From assembly GCF_026723865.1 (NCBI RefSeq), contig NZ_CP113529.1, positions 434,001 to 498,000 of the forward strand: a DNA stretch of 64,000 nucleotides, in the 5' to 3' direction. The notes under the pieces are model-generated. The model was given only the letters and a program-made list of their open reading frames with translations, was not told the DNA's origin and did not search any database. This document shows positions 43,153 through 51,527 of this stretch, in pieces. Positions within the stretch are counted from its first letter, which is position 1, and each line of letters opens with the position of its first letter. The stretch is from Mycobacterium sp. Aquia_216. GTDB taxonomy: Bacteria; Actinomycetota; Actinomycetes; Mycobacteriales; Mycobacteriaceae. The position numbers and the translations under genes were made by a program.

Positions 43153-43941
43153 ATGACGGTAACCCAAACCGCCCCGTATCGGGTCGCACCGGCCAGCCCG
43201 CTTCTGGGGGCTGAAATCGTCGGCGTCGACCTTGCTAACGGCGTCGACGAGGCGACTGCCGAGGCACTGCGGAATGACTTCTGGCGGTACAAGGTCCTCG
43301 TGTTCCGCAACCAGAACTTGTCCCCCGACGCACACGTCGAAGCGGTGCGGATCTTCGACGAGCCGTTTGACCATCCGCTGTGGCTGCACCGCGACCAGAA
43401 CAACCGGCTGGTCTACGTCTTCGACCTGGAAAAGGCGGGCGCCGCGTCGAGCTGGCACGTGGGCGGCACCTGGCGTAACCCACCGTTCAACATCGAGTCG
43501 TTGACTTATCAGGTCGTGCCCGAAATCGGCGGCCGTACACTGTGGGCCGATCTCCAGGCGGCGTACGATGCGCTTTCCGAGCCATTCAGACAACTGCTGG
43601 ACTCGGTGAGCGCCGAGTACAGCGCCTACCCGGGCGACGGCACCTACCACCGGCTCCCGGTGACCGAGACAGTCGAGCACCCGGTGGTGCGCACGCACCG
43701 CCACACCGGTCGCAAGGGTCTGTTCCTCAGCTCTTCGGCGATCCGCCTCACGGGCATCGAACCGGCCGAAGGCCAGGCATTGCTGCCATTCCTGCTGGCG
43801 CATGCATCTTCACCCAACTATGCCGTCGGATTCGGTTGGAAGCCTGGTGATTTCGTGATTTGGGACAACCAAGCCACCTGGCATTTCGCTGTTAACGATT
43901 ACCAGGGACCGCGCGCCTATCGCAAGGTCATCGGCGGCTGA
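43153..43941 (+). CDS. TauD/TfdA family 2-oxoglutarate/Fe(II) protein with HVG in place of HxD
   Basis: The 262-residue protein has the TauD fold: GAEIVGVDLANGVDEATAEAL at the start, then SSWHVGGTWRNPPF, then VIWDNQATWHFAVNDYQG and a C-terminal Arg for 2-oxoglutarate. In the family the first motif reads W-H-T/S-D. Here the Asp position is Gly104 (His102, Val103, Gly104); distal His244 is kept. Loss of that carboxylate is the hallmark of 2-oxoglutarate halogenases such as SyrB2 and BesD, or it could mean loss of iron. The ATG at 43153 has better spacing from GGAGG than the one at 43147. Confidence 0.85.
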   Translation: MTVTQTAPYRVAPASPLLGAEIVGVDLANGVDEATAEALRNDFWRYKVLVFRNQNLSPDAHVEAVRIFDEPFDHPLWLHRDQNNRLVYVFDLEKAGAASSWHVGGTWRNPPFNIESLTYQVVPEIGGRTLWADLQAAYDALSEPFRQLLDSVSAEYSAYPGDGTYHRLPVTETVEHPVVRTHRHTGRKGLFLSSSAIRLTGIEPAEGQALLPFLLAHASSPNYAVGFGWKPGDFVIWDNQATWHFAVNDYQGPRAYRKVIGG

Positions 43942-44042
43942 TACTCGGTTCTCGCCACCGTAAGTCACCTCGAGTTCGCGTGTACAGTTTTCGTTAGTTG
44001 CCCGAACAAACGGTGGCGGGCGAGTTCGTATGGGAGGGTGCA

Positions 44043-44933
44043 ATGTCCCGATCAGCCGGCGACACCTGGGACATCGTGTCGAGTGTCGGGCTGACCGCGT
44101 TGGGTGTCTGTGCCGGGCGTGCCCTCGATGCCGCTCTGGATCCTCCCCTGGCGAATGACGATTACGCCGCCGGCTTTGTCGCCGCCGCCGGTGAGCCGAA
44201 TCTCAGTGCCGCGGTGGCGAACACCGACATGGACAGCGCGGCGGCGTTCAACGCCCAGTGGGTAGGGGTCCGTACGCGGTTCTTCGACGACTTCTTCACG
44301 CAGGCCGGGCAATCCGGGACACGTCAGGCGGTCATCTTGGCGGCCGGCCTGGATTCCCGTGCGTACCGGTTGGCATGGCCGGCCGATTACGTCGTTTTCG
44401 AAGTCGACCAGCGGCGGGTGCTGGAGTTCAAGCAGCAGGTTCTGGAAGACCGGGGCGCTGTGCCTCGGGCGCGACGTGTCACCGTCGCCGTCGACCTGCG
44501 CGACGATTGGGCGGGGGCCCTGACCGCGGCGGGATTCGACCCCGAACAACCGACGGCGTGGGCGCTCGAAGGCTTGCTGCCTTACCTTCCTGGCGCCGCC
44601 CAGGACGCACTGTTTGACAAGCTGCACGAACTGTCGGCGGAGGGCAGCCAGATAGCCGCGGAATTGGGGCCGGTGCCCGGGGAGCTGCGGGAATTCGCCG
44701 AGGAAATGGCGGCGATCAGCCAACTCTCGGCACAGCACCCGGTCGCCGACCTGTGGTATGACGACCCGCGCGCGAACACCAAAGATTGGCTGGCCGAACG
44801 CGGTTGGACGATCACCGGCATCGACTTGATGGATAAGGCCGCACACGAATACGGCCGACCGTTCCACGGACTGCCGCCGATATTCGAACGACTGTTGCGG
44901 GACAAATTCTTCACCGCCCTGCGCAATCGTTGA
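44043..44933 (+). CDS. Class I SAM-dependent methyltransferase, TIGR00027 type
   Basis: The 296-residue protein belongs to the leucine carboxyl methyltransferase-like family that is much expanded in mycobacteria. AVILAAGLDSRAYRL near residues 97-111 is motif I, and YVVFEVDQRRVLEFK is the acidic loop. WALEGLLPYLPG carries motif IV. GGGAGG lies 5 bases before the ATG at 44043. Substrates are unknown for nearly all members. It follows the TauD-like gene by 101 bases on the same strand. Confidence 0.9.
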   Translation: MSRSAGDTWDIVSSVGLTALGVCAGRALDAALDPPLANDDYAAGFVAAAGEPNLSAAVANTDMDSAAAFNAQWVGVRTRFFDDFFTQAGQSGTRQAVILAAGLDSRAYRLAWPADYVVFEVDQRRVLEFKQQVLEDRGAVPRARRVTVAVDLRDDWAGALTAAGFDPEQPTAWALEGLLPYLPGAAQDALFDKLHELSAEGSQIAAELGPVPGELREFAEEMAAISQLSAQHPVADLWYDDPRANTKDWLAERGWTITGIDLMDKAAHEYGRPFHGLPPIFERLLRDKFFTALRNR

Positions 44934-44958
44934 GCGGACAGCGGGATAAAAGGCGCCG

Positions 44959-45595
44959 TTGGCCGTCCGGGCGGCGATGTCCGAGATGATCGCCCAGTTT
45001 CCGCCGCCGGACATCACTGGAGTGCAGATCGAGGATCGTCAAATCCCCGGCCGCGACGCTGATCCTGCGGTACGCATCCGGATTTACCGGCCCGAACAGC
45101 GCAACGCCCCGGCCGCGGTATACAACGTGCACGGGGGAGGGTTCATCGCCGGCGATCTCGAGACGGAGCACGCCTTCAACGCAGATCGCTTTCCAGTTTC
45201 TGTCCGTGCCCGAGCTCGACGGTCGACTCATCACGGCGAGCATGACGGACTTCATCGATACCCCACTTTGGAGTCGTCCCCGAGCAATCGTCAGCTGGGA
45301 CTGTTACCTGGGTTCCGGTCGCGCCGGCACCGCTGACGTACCGATCTACGCGGCGCCGGCTCGTGCCACCGAGTTGGCGGGTCTGCCGCCCGCGTACGTC
45401 TCGGTGATGCACTTCGATCCACTTCGCGACGAAGGTGTCGCCTACGCGTTGGCCATGCTTGCCGCAGGCGTGAGTGTCGAATTACATTTATTCCCAGGGA
45501 CTTTCCACGGCTCGATGCTGATCCAGGATGCGGCGATCTCCAAGCGTGAGGGGGCAGAGAAGATCGCGGTGCTGCGCCAAGCACTGGCGCTGTAG
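44959..45595 (+). pseudogene. Alpha/beta hydrolase (HSL/LipN-like esterase), core deleted and frameshifted
   Basis: The first part encodes VQIEDRQIPGRDADPAVRIR and the oxyanion motif NVHGGGFIAGDLETEHA. In relatives about 85 residues follow, including the nucleophile motif GDSAGG. Here they are absent: at about 45170-45185 the sequence passes, in a different frame, to IAFQFLSVPELDGRLITASM and the normal C-terminus with the acid (MHFDPLRDEG) and His (FHGSML). Without nucleophile and continuous frame it cannot be an esterase. The start is also unclear. Confidence 0.78.
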
Positions 45596-45606
45596 CTCGC
45601 GGGCGA

Positions 45607-46866
45607 TCACCTAGTGCCGAATGCGCTCTGGCGGTGGCTAACTCGTCGCAACCGGATTGCCCGGGCTGCGGCGGCCGTCAACGCCAGCGCCGCCATCACC
45701 GCAAGGACCATCGCCGCGGCGTTGCCGGACCCGAGGGAGCTCAACAGCATTGGCAATCCGAAACCGAAGTAACTCACCGTGTAAAACGTTCCGGTCAGGG
45801 CACCGCGTAGGCGTTGCGGCGCAGTGGCTTCCAGATCAATCAAGCCCTCACGGAGCAGCAGGCCCGACGCGCAGCCAAGAACCACCAGCAGTGACAATCC
45901 GACGCCCAGCGGCATTGTCGATGGCGCCGCAGCGGTCACCGCGTAGCCGAGCGCGGCCAGTACGGCTCCGAACGTGCCGGCGTGCGGGCCCCACCGACGC
46001 GCGCGGGCGATCAGTTGGGTAATGCCGCTGACGCCGTTGGCAATGAGCGCGGCGGTCCCTGCGGCCATCGGGGCCGCGAGCCCGGTGTGCACATGGGTGG
46101 GGATTGTCACGAAGGCGAGAGTTGCCGAGGAATACACAAACGGCGACAGTGGCAGCGCCCAACTCAACGCCCGCGCGATGTCCCGTCGCGCCGGTGCCGG
46201 CTGTTCGCCGCTGGCCACGGCTACCGGGGCGGTCGCGGCCGCGCGCTGGGCCGCCACCACCGCGACGACGGTCGCCAGCGCGACGAGCACGGCGGCGATT
46301 CCGAACGACTCCCATAAACCGGCATGTCCCACCGACGCGATCACGCCGGATGCGAACGGGCCGACCGCGAAACCCGCCGTCAGGACCGCCCCGGCGACCG
46401 CCGCGCCTGCCGGCCCCTTCATGTCCGAAGCCCACGCGGTGCACGAGCTTACGACCAGCCCGACACCGGCCCCGACCACCAAACGGCCGCCCAACAACAC
46501 GGCGGAATGCTGCGACAGCAACATTGCGACCGTGCCCGCCAGCGCGGTGGTCGACCCCGCCCAGGCCACCGGCTGGCGTCCCAGCACGTCCGACAAGCGA
46601 CCGCCGATGAGCAGGCCGGGCAGCAGTCCCACCGCGTAGATCGCGAAGATCGCGTCGAGCATGCTCCTGCCGAGGTGCTGGCGATCATAGATCGCGGGGA
46701 TCAACCCGGCGAAGTGGTTGGCGGCCCAACCGGTAGCCAGCAGGACGGCCAACACCGCGGCGAATAGCAGTCGTGAGCCATCAGGTTCACCGCGTTCGTC
46801 ATGTCCATGCGGTTTCACCGGCGTCGGTCGCTCCCGGCGCGGCACTGCCACATTCGACCTGCACAC
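45607..46866 (-). CDS. MFS transporter (12-helix)
   Basis: The 419-residue membrane protein has about 12 hydrophobic helices. Motif A reads GGRLSDVLGRQPVAWAG near residues 87-103. The N-terminus before the first helix is basic and about 30 residues long, so the GTG start at 46866 may be slightly upstream of the true one. The substrate is unknown. A 28-base-period direct repeat lies about 57-103 bases upstream. Confidence 0.87.
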   Translation of the reverse strand: MCRSNVAVPRRERPTPVKPHGHDERGEPDGSRLLFAAVLAVLLATGWAANHFAGLIPAIYDRQHLGRSMLDAIFAIYAVGLLPGLLIGGRLSDVLGRQPVAWAGSTTALAGTVAMLLSQHSAVLLGGRLVVGAGVGLVVSSCTAWASDMKGPAGAAVAGAVLTAGFAVGPFASGVIASVGHAGLWESFGIAAVLVALATVVAVVAAQRAAATAPVAVASGEQPAPARRDIARALSWALPLSPFVYSSATLAFVTIPTHVHTGLAAPMAAGTAALIANGVSGITQLIARARRWGPHAGTFGAVLAALGYAVTAAAPSTMPLGVGLSLLVVLGCASGLLLREGLIDLEATAPQRLRGALTGTFYTVSYFGFGLPMLLSSLGSGNAAAMVLAVMAALALTAAAARAIRLRRVSHRQSAFGTR

Positions 46867-46922
46867 TGATGTCCTCCCGATCTCTGCACGCGGTTATGTG
46901 TGGTGGTGATATCGGCCACAGC

Positions 46923-46969
46923 GTTGTGTCTCGAAGAGCGCGGCCACATCGTCGTGTTTCGAAGAGCGC
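46923..46969. repeat. Direct repeat, two 19-base copies with 28-base period
   Basis: GTTGTGTCTCGAAGAGCGC at 46923-46941 and GTCGTGTTTCGAAGAGCGC at 46951-46969 match at 17 of 19 bases. They lie in the gap between the MFS gene (minus) and the ABC transporter genes (plus). The core contains TTCGAA-like symmetry. Tandem binding sites for one regulator are the simplest reading. Confidence 0.6.
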
Positions 46970-47137
46970 TGCGAAAAATAGCGCTGCACCCCGTTCACAG
47001 CCGACGCCGCTCCAGCACTTATTCCGAATCTCGGTACAACGGCCGTTGTCAGTCCGGAGTCTGCCCGACCGGGCCGGGTTTGAATCATGCTCGACGCAAA
47101 CCTGGCGGTCTGCCACCGAGATTCCTAGGCTGCGCGG

Positions 47138-47938
47138 GTGATGTCGACCAATCCGGCGCCGGCCGGGGTGTCTCTTCGTGGCGTCGACCGCACGTTCGGA
47201 ACGCATACCGTGTTACACGAGGTCGACATCGAAATCGAGCCGGGTGAGGTGGTCGCGTTGCTCGGGTCGTCGGGCAGCGGCAAGTCGACACTGTTGCGGC
47301 TCATCGCCGGCCTGGACAGTCCGACCGGTGGGCGGATCGAGATCGACGGCGAAGCCGTCCACGGAATCGACCCACGCTGCGCGGTGGTTTTCCAGGAGCC
47401 CCGGCTATTGCCCTGGCGGTCTTTGGCCGCAAACGTGGAGTATGGCCTGCCACCCGGCACGGCGCGGGCGAAAGGCACTGGTGTAGTGCAGCATTGGCTC
47501 GACGTCGTCGGGCTGCGAGATTTCGGTGAGCACTATCCGCGGCAAGTGTCTGGCGGTATGGCGCAGCGCGCGGGCCTCGCGCGTGCCCTGGCGCGCCGTC
47601 CCCGCGTTCTGTTGCTCGACGAACCGCTCGCTGCCCTCGATGCACTGACCCGACTGCGGATGCAGGACTTGCTCGATGCCGTGCAGCAAGAGGCAGGCAC
47701 CACAACGGTTTTAGTGACGCATGACGTGGACGAGGCCGCGATCCTCGCCGACCGGGTGTTGATCCTGCGTGCCTTCGAAACCGGTGCAGCGACCGGCGGC
47801 GCCCGTATTGCTGCGACCCACGAAGTCGCCATCGCCAAACCACGCGACCGCGGTGATCCGCGTATCGCCGCGTTACGAGGTCAGTTGTTGGACGAACTCG
47901 GGGTACCCCGACGTAGCAGTGAGGCAAAAGCATGGTGA
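47138..47938 (+). CDS. ABC transporter ATP-binding protein, SsuB/TauB-like
   Basis: The 266-residue ATPase has Walker A LGSSGSGKST near residues 42-51, the Q-loop in VVFQEPRLLPWRSL, the signature VSGGMAQRAGLARAL near 137-151 and Walker B RVLLLDEPLAALDALTRL. The LLPWRSL segment after the Q-loop is typical of nitrate/sulfonate/taurine importers. GTG at 47138 and ATG at 47141 are adjacent; TAGGCT six bases before suggests a leaderless message. Its stop overlaps the start of the binding-protein gene. Confidence 0.9.
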   Translation: MMSTNPAPAGVSLRGVDRTFGTHTVLHEVDIEIEPGEVVALLGSSGSGKSTLLRLIAGLDSPTGGRIEIDGEAVHGIDPRCAVVFQEPRLLPWRSLAANVEYGLPPGTARAKGTGVVQHWLDVVGLRDFGEHYPRQVSGGMAQRAGLARALARRPRVLLLDEPLAALDALTRLRMQDLLDAVQQEAGTTTVLVTHDVDEAAILADRVLILRAFETGAATGGARIAATHEVAIAKPRDRGDPRIAALRGQLLDELGVPRRSSEAKAW

Positions 47939-48900
47939 AAGGTCGCTATCTGACCGCGATTTCGGCTATCGCGAGTATCATCGCCGTAGCCGGCTGTGGC
48001 TCGAACGCCGGGAACACGGCGTCAAAGGATATCCATCTGGATTACGCCTACTACAGTCCGTTGAGTCTGGTGGTGCGCGACCAGCACCTGCTGGAGAATC
48101 GCGGCTACAACGTGACGTGGGTGCTATCGGCGGGAAGTAACAAGGCCAACGAGGGCCTGCGGTCCAAGGCGTTGGACGTCGGATCTACCGCCGGTTCCGC
48201 CGCATTGGTCGCCCGGGCCAACGGATCGCCGATCAAGGCTGTCGACCTCTACGCCGGAGGGGAGTGGACGGCATTGCTTGTCGCCAAGGACTCGCCGATC
48301 AACTCGGTGGCCGACCTGAAGGGCAAGAAGGTCGCCGTCACCAAGGGCACCGATCCGTACTTCTTCCTGTTGCAATCGCTTGCCACAGCCGGGCTTTCGC
48401 CAAGCGACATCGAGATCGTCAATTTGCAGCATGCCGACGGCAAGACCGCCCTGGAACGCGGAAACGTCGACGCATGGTCCGGGCTGGACCCTTTCATCGC
48501 GGAGACGATCCAGCAATCAGGCTCCCGTTTCATCTACCGCAATCCGAGTTTCAATTCTTACGGCTTCTTGAACGTTCGGGAGGATTACATCGCCGCCCAC
48601 CCGGAGGCCGTCCAGGCGGTGGTCGACAGCTATGAGGAGGCCCGGAAGTGGGCGAAGGCGCACCCAGATCAACTGGCAGCATTGCTGGCCTCGCAGGCGA
48701 ACATAGCGCTGAGCGTGGCGCAGGAGGAACTGAGCCGGACACTGGTGGACATCGATCCGGTGCCGGGGGACGCGCAGCGGGCGGTGCTGACTCGAGTGGA
48801 GCCGATCGCGGTCGCCGACTCCGATATCAAATCCGACGACGCCGGCCGCAACGCACTGAGCACGCTGATCGAGCCGAAGTACATTCAGCAAGCTCACTGA
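47932..48900 (+). CDS. ABC transporter substrate-binding lipoprotein, SsuA-like
   Basis: The 322-residue protein has a lipoprotein signal with the lipobox AVAGC (Cys22). The mature protein follows the aliphatic sulfonate-binding pattern: DYAYYSPLSLVVRDQHLLEN, then GSTAGSAALVARANGSPIKAV and DLKGKKVAVTKGTDPYFFL. It would deliver sulfonates or similar compounds at the outer face of the membrane. It lies between the ATPase and permease genes in one operon. Confidence 0.9.
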   Translation: MVKGRYLTAISAIASIIAVAGCGSNAGNTASKDIHLDYAYYSPLSLVVRDQHLLENRGYNVTWVLSAGSNKANEGLRSKALDVGSTAGSAALVARANGSPIKAVDLYAGGEWTALLVAKDSPINSVADLKGKKVAVTKGTDPYFFLLQSLATAGLSPSDIEIVNLQHADGKTALERGNVDAWSGLDPFIAETIQQSGSRFIYRNPSFNSYGFLNVREDYIAAHPEAVQAVVDSYEEARKWAKAHPDQLAALLASQANIALSVAQEELSRTLVDIDPVPGDAQRAVLTRVEPIAVADSDIKSDDAGRNALSTLIEPKYIQQAH

Positions 48901-48926
48901 CGTCCCGGTCCGGGCGGCTGGCGAAG

Positions 48927-49673
48927 TTGCCGCGCCTCCTCGTGGGCTTGATTGTGCCGGTGCTGCTGCTGGGGATCTGGCAGCTTGCCACCGCCGGCAC
49001 GGGGTACTTCTCGCCCAGCCAGCTTCCACCTCCGGCCGATGTGGTGTCCGCGCTGGGCGACCTGCTCCGGCGCGGTGAACTGTGGACTCACCTGCAGGCC
49101 AGCGGTTCTCGAGTTCTGGTCGGCTACCTGGCCGGCACCGTCGCGGGGCTGACGCTTGGTTCACTCATCGGGCTATCGGTGGAAGTGCGCCGATTGCTGG
49201 GGCCGACCGTCGCAGCCTTTCGGACTGTGCCTTCCTTGGCGTGGGTGCCGTTGCTGCTCCTATGGTTCGGCATTGACGAGACGCCGAAGATTCTGATGGT
49301 TGCCATCGGTGCGTTTTTCCCCGTCTACACGACGACGGCGTCGGCGCTGTCGCACGTCGACCCGCAGCTGTTGGAAGTCGGACGGGCCTACGGCCGGCGC
49401 GGCGTCTCGCTGTTGACGACGGTGATGTTGCCCGCCGCGGCACCCGAATTGGTGAATGGGCTCCGATTAGGACTGGCCAACGCGTGGCTGTTCGTCGTCG
49501 CAGCCGAGCTGATCGCCTCGTCGAAGGGTCTGGGCTTTCTCCTCCTCGACAGCCAAAACACCGGCCGCACCGACGTGATGCTGCTGGCAATCGTCCTGCT
49601 GGCCGCATTGGGCAAACTCAGCGACGCGATCTTGGGCGCCGTCGAGCATCGGATGGTGCAGCAGCGCAGCTAA
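48927..49673 (+). CDS. ABC transporter permease, SsuC-like
   Basis: This is the membrane subunit with about six helices. The EAA-like loop is VGRAYGRRGVSLLTTVMLPAAAPELVNGLRLGLA, the contact site for the ATPase. The frame has no ATG or GTG near the start. TTG at 48927 gives 248 residues. CTG at 48897 overlaps the SsuA-like stop as CTGA, where coupled genes usually show ATGA, and would add LTSRSGRLAK, so it may be a rare CTG start. The 3' end overlaps the convergent DUF998 gene by 56 bases. Confidence 0.85.
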   Translation: MPRLLVGLIVPVLLLGIWQLATAGTGYFSPSQLPPPADVVSALGDLLRRGELWTHLQASGSRVLVGYLAGTVAGLTLGSLIGLSVEVRRLLGPTVAAFRTVPSLAWVPLLLLWFGIDETPKILMVAIGAFFPVYTTTASALSHVDPQLLEVGRAYGRRGVSLLTTVMLPAAAPELVNGLRLGLANAWLFVVAAELIASSKGLGFLLLDSQNTGRTDVMLLAIVLLAALGKLSDAILGAVEHRMVQQRS

Positions 49674-50250
49674 TCACGCAGACGCCGGTCAGCAGCTGCC
49701 ACACGATGATCGAGTACACGCTGCCGCGCTCCCACGCCCCGCTCGGCAGCAGATTGTCATTGGACGTGACCGAGTTAACCAGCAACATCAGCAGACTCAG
49801 CAGGCCAACGGCCGCGAGGAGTTCGGAGATGTGACGGTAGCACCGCCGGTCGCCGACCGTGGGGATGACCGCGGCGCCCGCCAGAATCGCGGTGGTGCCT
49901 CCGACAATTGCCAGCGCGGCGCCGGCGCGATGCGCGTCGCCGCTGTGCACGGTTCCGATCACGAGGTTGCCGATCGCATTCGTGGCGATTAAGCCCAAAA
50001 AGATTTGGGCCCGGGGGCTATCGGGAATGCGCACGATGAACACTGCGCCAAGAAAGAACAGAGCACCCTGCAGATAGAACGCGATGTGGATCAAATAAGA
50101 CTGCGGGGAGTCGGCGTCCACCCCGAGATCGCTGATGTAGTTACGCGTGTAGCTGTAAGCGGACCCGAAACCCGCGGCGGTGATCGCTTCGAGCGCGAGG
50201 TACCCGAGGGCTGCCACCACCCAGAGCACGGCGCCGCATCTGGTAGCCAA
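49618..50250 (-). CDS. DUF998 membrane protein
   Basis: The 210-residue protein has about six hydrophobic helices and the DUF998 landmarks YTRNYISDLGVD near the first loop and IGTVHSGDAHRAGAALAIVGG with the conserved His residues. Family function is not established. A GGGAGG sits right at the TTG 50259, so the TTG nine bases later (50250) has better spacing. It overlaps the permease gene on the other strand, which is unusual in its length (56 bases). Confidence 0.82.
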   Translation of the reverse strand: MATRCGAVLWVVAALGYLALEAITAAGFGSAYSYTRNYISDLGVDADSPQSYLIHIAFYLQGALFFLGAVFIVRIPDSPRAQIFLGLIATNAIGNLVIGTVHSGDAHRAGAALAIVGGTTAILAGAAVIPTVGDRRCYRHISELLAAVGLLSLLMLLVNSVTSNDNLLPSGAWERGSVYSIIVWQLLTGVCVISCAAAPSDARRRPRSRR

Positions 50251-50376
50251 GCTGGTCAACCTCCCGTTGTTGAGCCGACCCTACGGAACCGGTCGACGGC
50301 CAAGATAGGCCAACACGTTCGCGCAACGTCGCAGCCAGTGCGGCGCAGCCGCCGCGCGTGCCCGCACAATGGCGCG

Positions 50377-51309
50377 ATGGCCGCCGTTCGCAAAGTCTTC
50401 CTGTCGACCACCGCGTTGGTGCTCGCGCTGGTGAGCTGCTCACCCGGCGATCCAGCGCGGGGATCGGGTTCTTCGGGCGATTTTCACGGGCCGATCGAGA
50501 TCGGCCACGGACGCCACCTCTACCTCGAATGCCGCGGAAAGGGCAGTCCGACAGTCATTTTGGAGTCTGGTTACCATAACTCGTCGGATCCGTGGAACCA
50601 GTCGGATACCACTGCCCCGGCGGTAGGTCCCGGCGTGCTACCTGCGTTGTCCGGCTCGCATCGCGTTTGCGCCTACGACCGGCCCGGCACGTTGCGCAAT
50701 ACCGACCCGCCCACTCTCAGCGACCGCAGTTCACCGGTCGTGATGCCACGCACCGCGCAGGACGCCGTCGGCGACCTACACGCGCTACTTGCCGCGGCGC
50801 AACTTCGCGGCCCCTACCTTCTCGTCGGGCACTCGCTGGGTGGGCTCTTCGCCCGCCTGTACGCCCAGACCTACCCCGACCAGGTGTGCGCGGTGGTCTT
50901 CGTCGACGCCTTCGGTGTTGAGATCCCCAGCCTGCTGGGAGCCGACTGGCCCGCATACCGGCAGGCGTTGGACGAACCGCTGCCGCAGTTCGCCGATTCG
51001 TCCGCGTTCGAGGTGGTCGATATCGAACAGAGTGTCGCGCAGGTCGGCGCGGCCCCGGCGTTCCCGCCGATCCCCACCGTGGTGCTGACGAGGACCGAGC
51101 CCTTTGTGATTCCTCCGACGGTGCCGGTCGAGCAGGGCGCGAGGTTGGAGCAGGCGTGGCGGGAGGCCGCCGCGGATCTTGCCGCGCTGCGGCCGCAAAC
51201 GCCGCATATCGTCGCGACAGGCAGCGATCACTTCATCCAGATCCGCCAACCCGACCTGGTGGTGGCCGCCGTGGCTCTGGCGACGCAGAGGTCCGCCGCG
51301 CAGCGCTGA
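50377..51309 (+). CDS. Exported alpha/beta hydrolase (probable lipoprotein)
   Basis: The 310-residue protein begins with a lipoprotein-like signal, VFLSTTALVLALVSC (Cys21). The hydrolase core has VILESGYHNSSDPW, the nucleophile elbow LVGHSLGGLFARLYAQ near residue 150, and a C-terminal His in ATGSDHFIQIRQP. It would hydrolyse an ester or amide outside the membrane. It is not part of the importer operon but lies just after it. An ATG at 50369 is out of frame. Confidence 0.87.
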   Translation: MAAVRKVFLSTTALVLALVSCSPGDPARGSGSSGDFHGPIEIGHGRHLYLECRGKGSPTVILESGYHNSSDPWNQSDTTAPAVGPGVLPALSGSHRVCAYDRPGTLRNTDPPTLSDRSSPVVMPRTAQDAVGDLHALLAAAQLRGPYLLVGHSLGGLFARLYAQTYPDQVCAVVFVDAFGVEIPSLLGADWPAYRQALDEPLPQFADSSAFEVVDIEQSVAQVGAAPAFPPIPTVVLTRTEPFVIPPTVPVEQGARLEQAWREAAADLAALRPQTPHIVATGSDHFIQIRQPDLVVAAVALATQRSAAQR

Positions 51310-51351
51310 CCGGCCGTCCATCGACCGTCTCGCGGCGCGCCCGTCATGCTC

Positions 51352-51510
51352 GGCTAACGCGGGCACCCGCAAGCCGGTGGCGGCGAGATCCGCATCAGTG
51401 AATCGGTGCGCGACGCGGCCGACGGCCGAGCTGATATCGAGTCCTGCACACCGAGCGATGTCGAGCTCAAAGGCTTTGAAGGCTGGCGCAGCTTGTGTCC
51501 GGTCAAGTGC
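51352..51510 (+). pseudogene. Remnant of an adenylate cyclase C-terminal end
   Basis: A frame without a start reads QAGGGEIRISESVRDAADGR and then DVELKGFEGWRSLCPV. This is close to the last 45 residues of class III adenylate cyclase domains (GGEIRVSEAVRDAV... VELKGF-x-G). No upstream part of such a gene is present; the preceding bases end an unrelated hydrolase. So only a 3' scrap remains. Confidence 0.5.
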
Positions 51511-51527
51511 CCGACTGACCGCCGACG

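Noticed and set aside
41960..43189. 409-codon form of the small catalase
   Set aside because: The first 96 codons have no family match and overlap the divergent promoter; the ATG at 42901 has a good ribosome-binding site.
46894..47088. Minus-strand frame with repeated ALFET segments
   Set aside because: The repetition comes from the 28-base DNA repeat; there is no start context or family.
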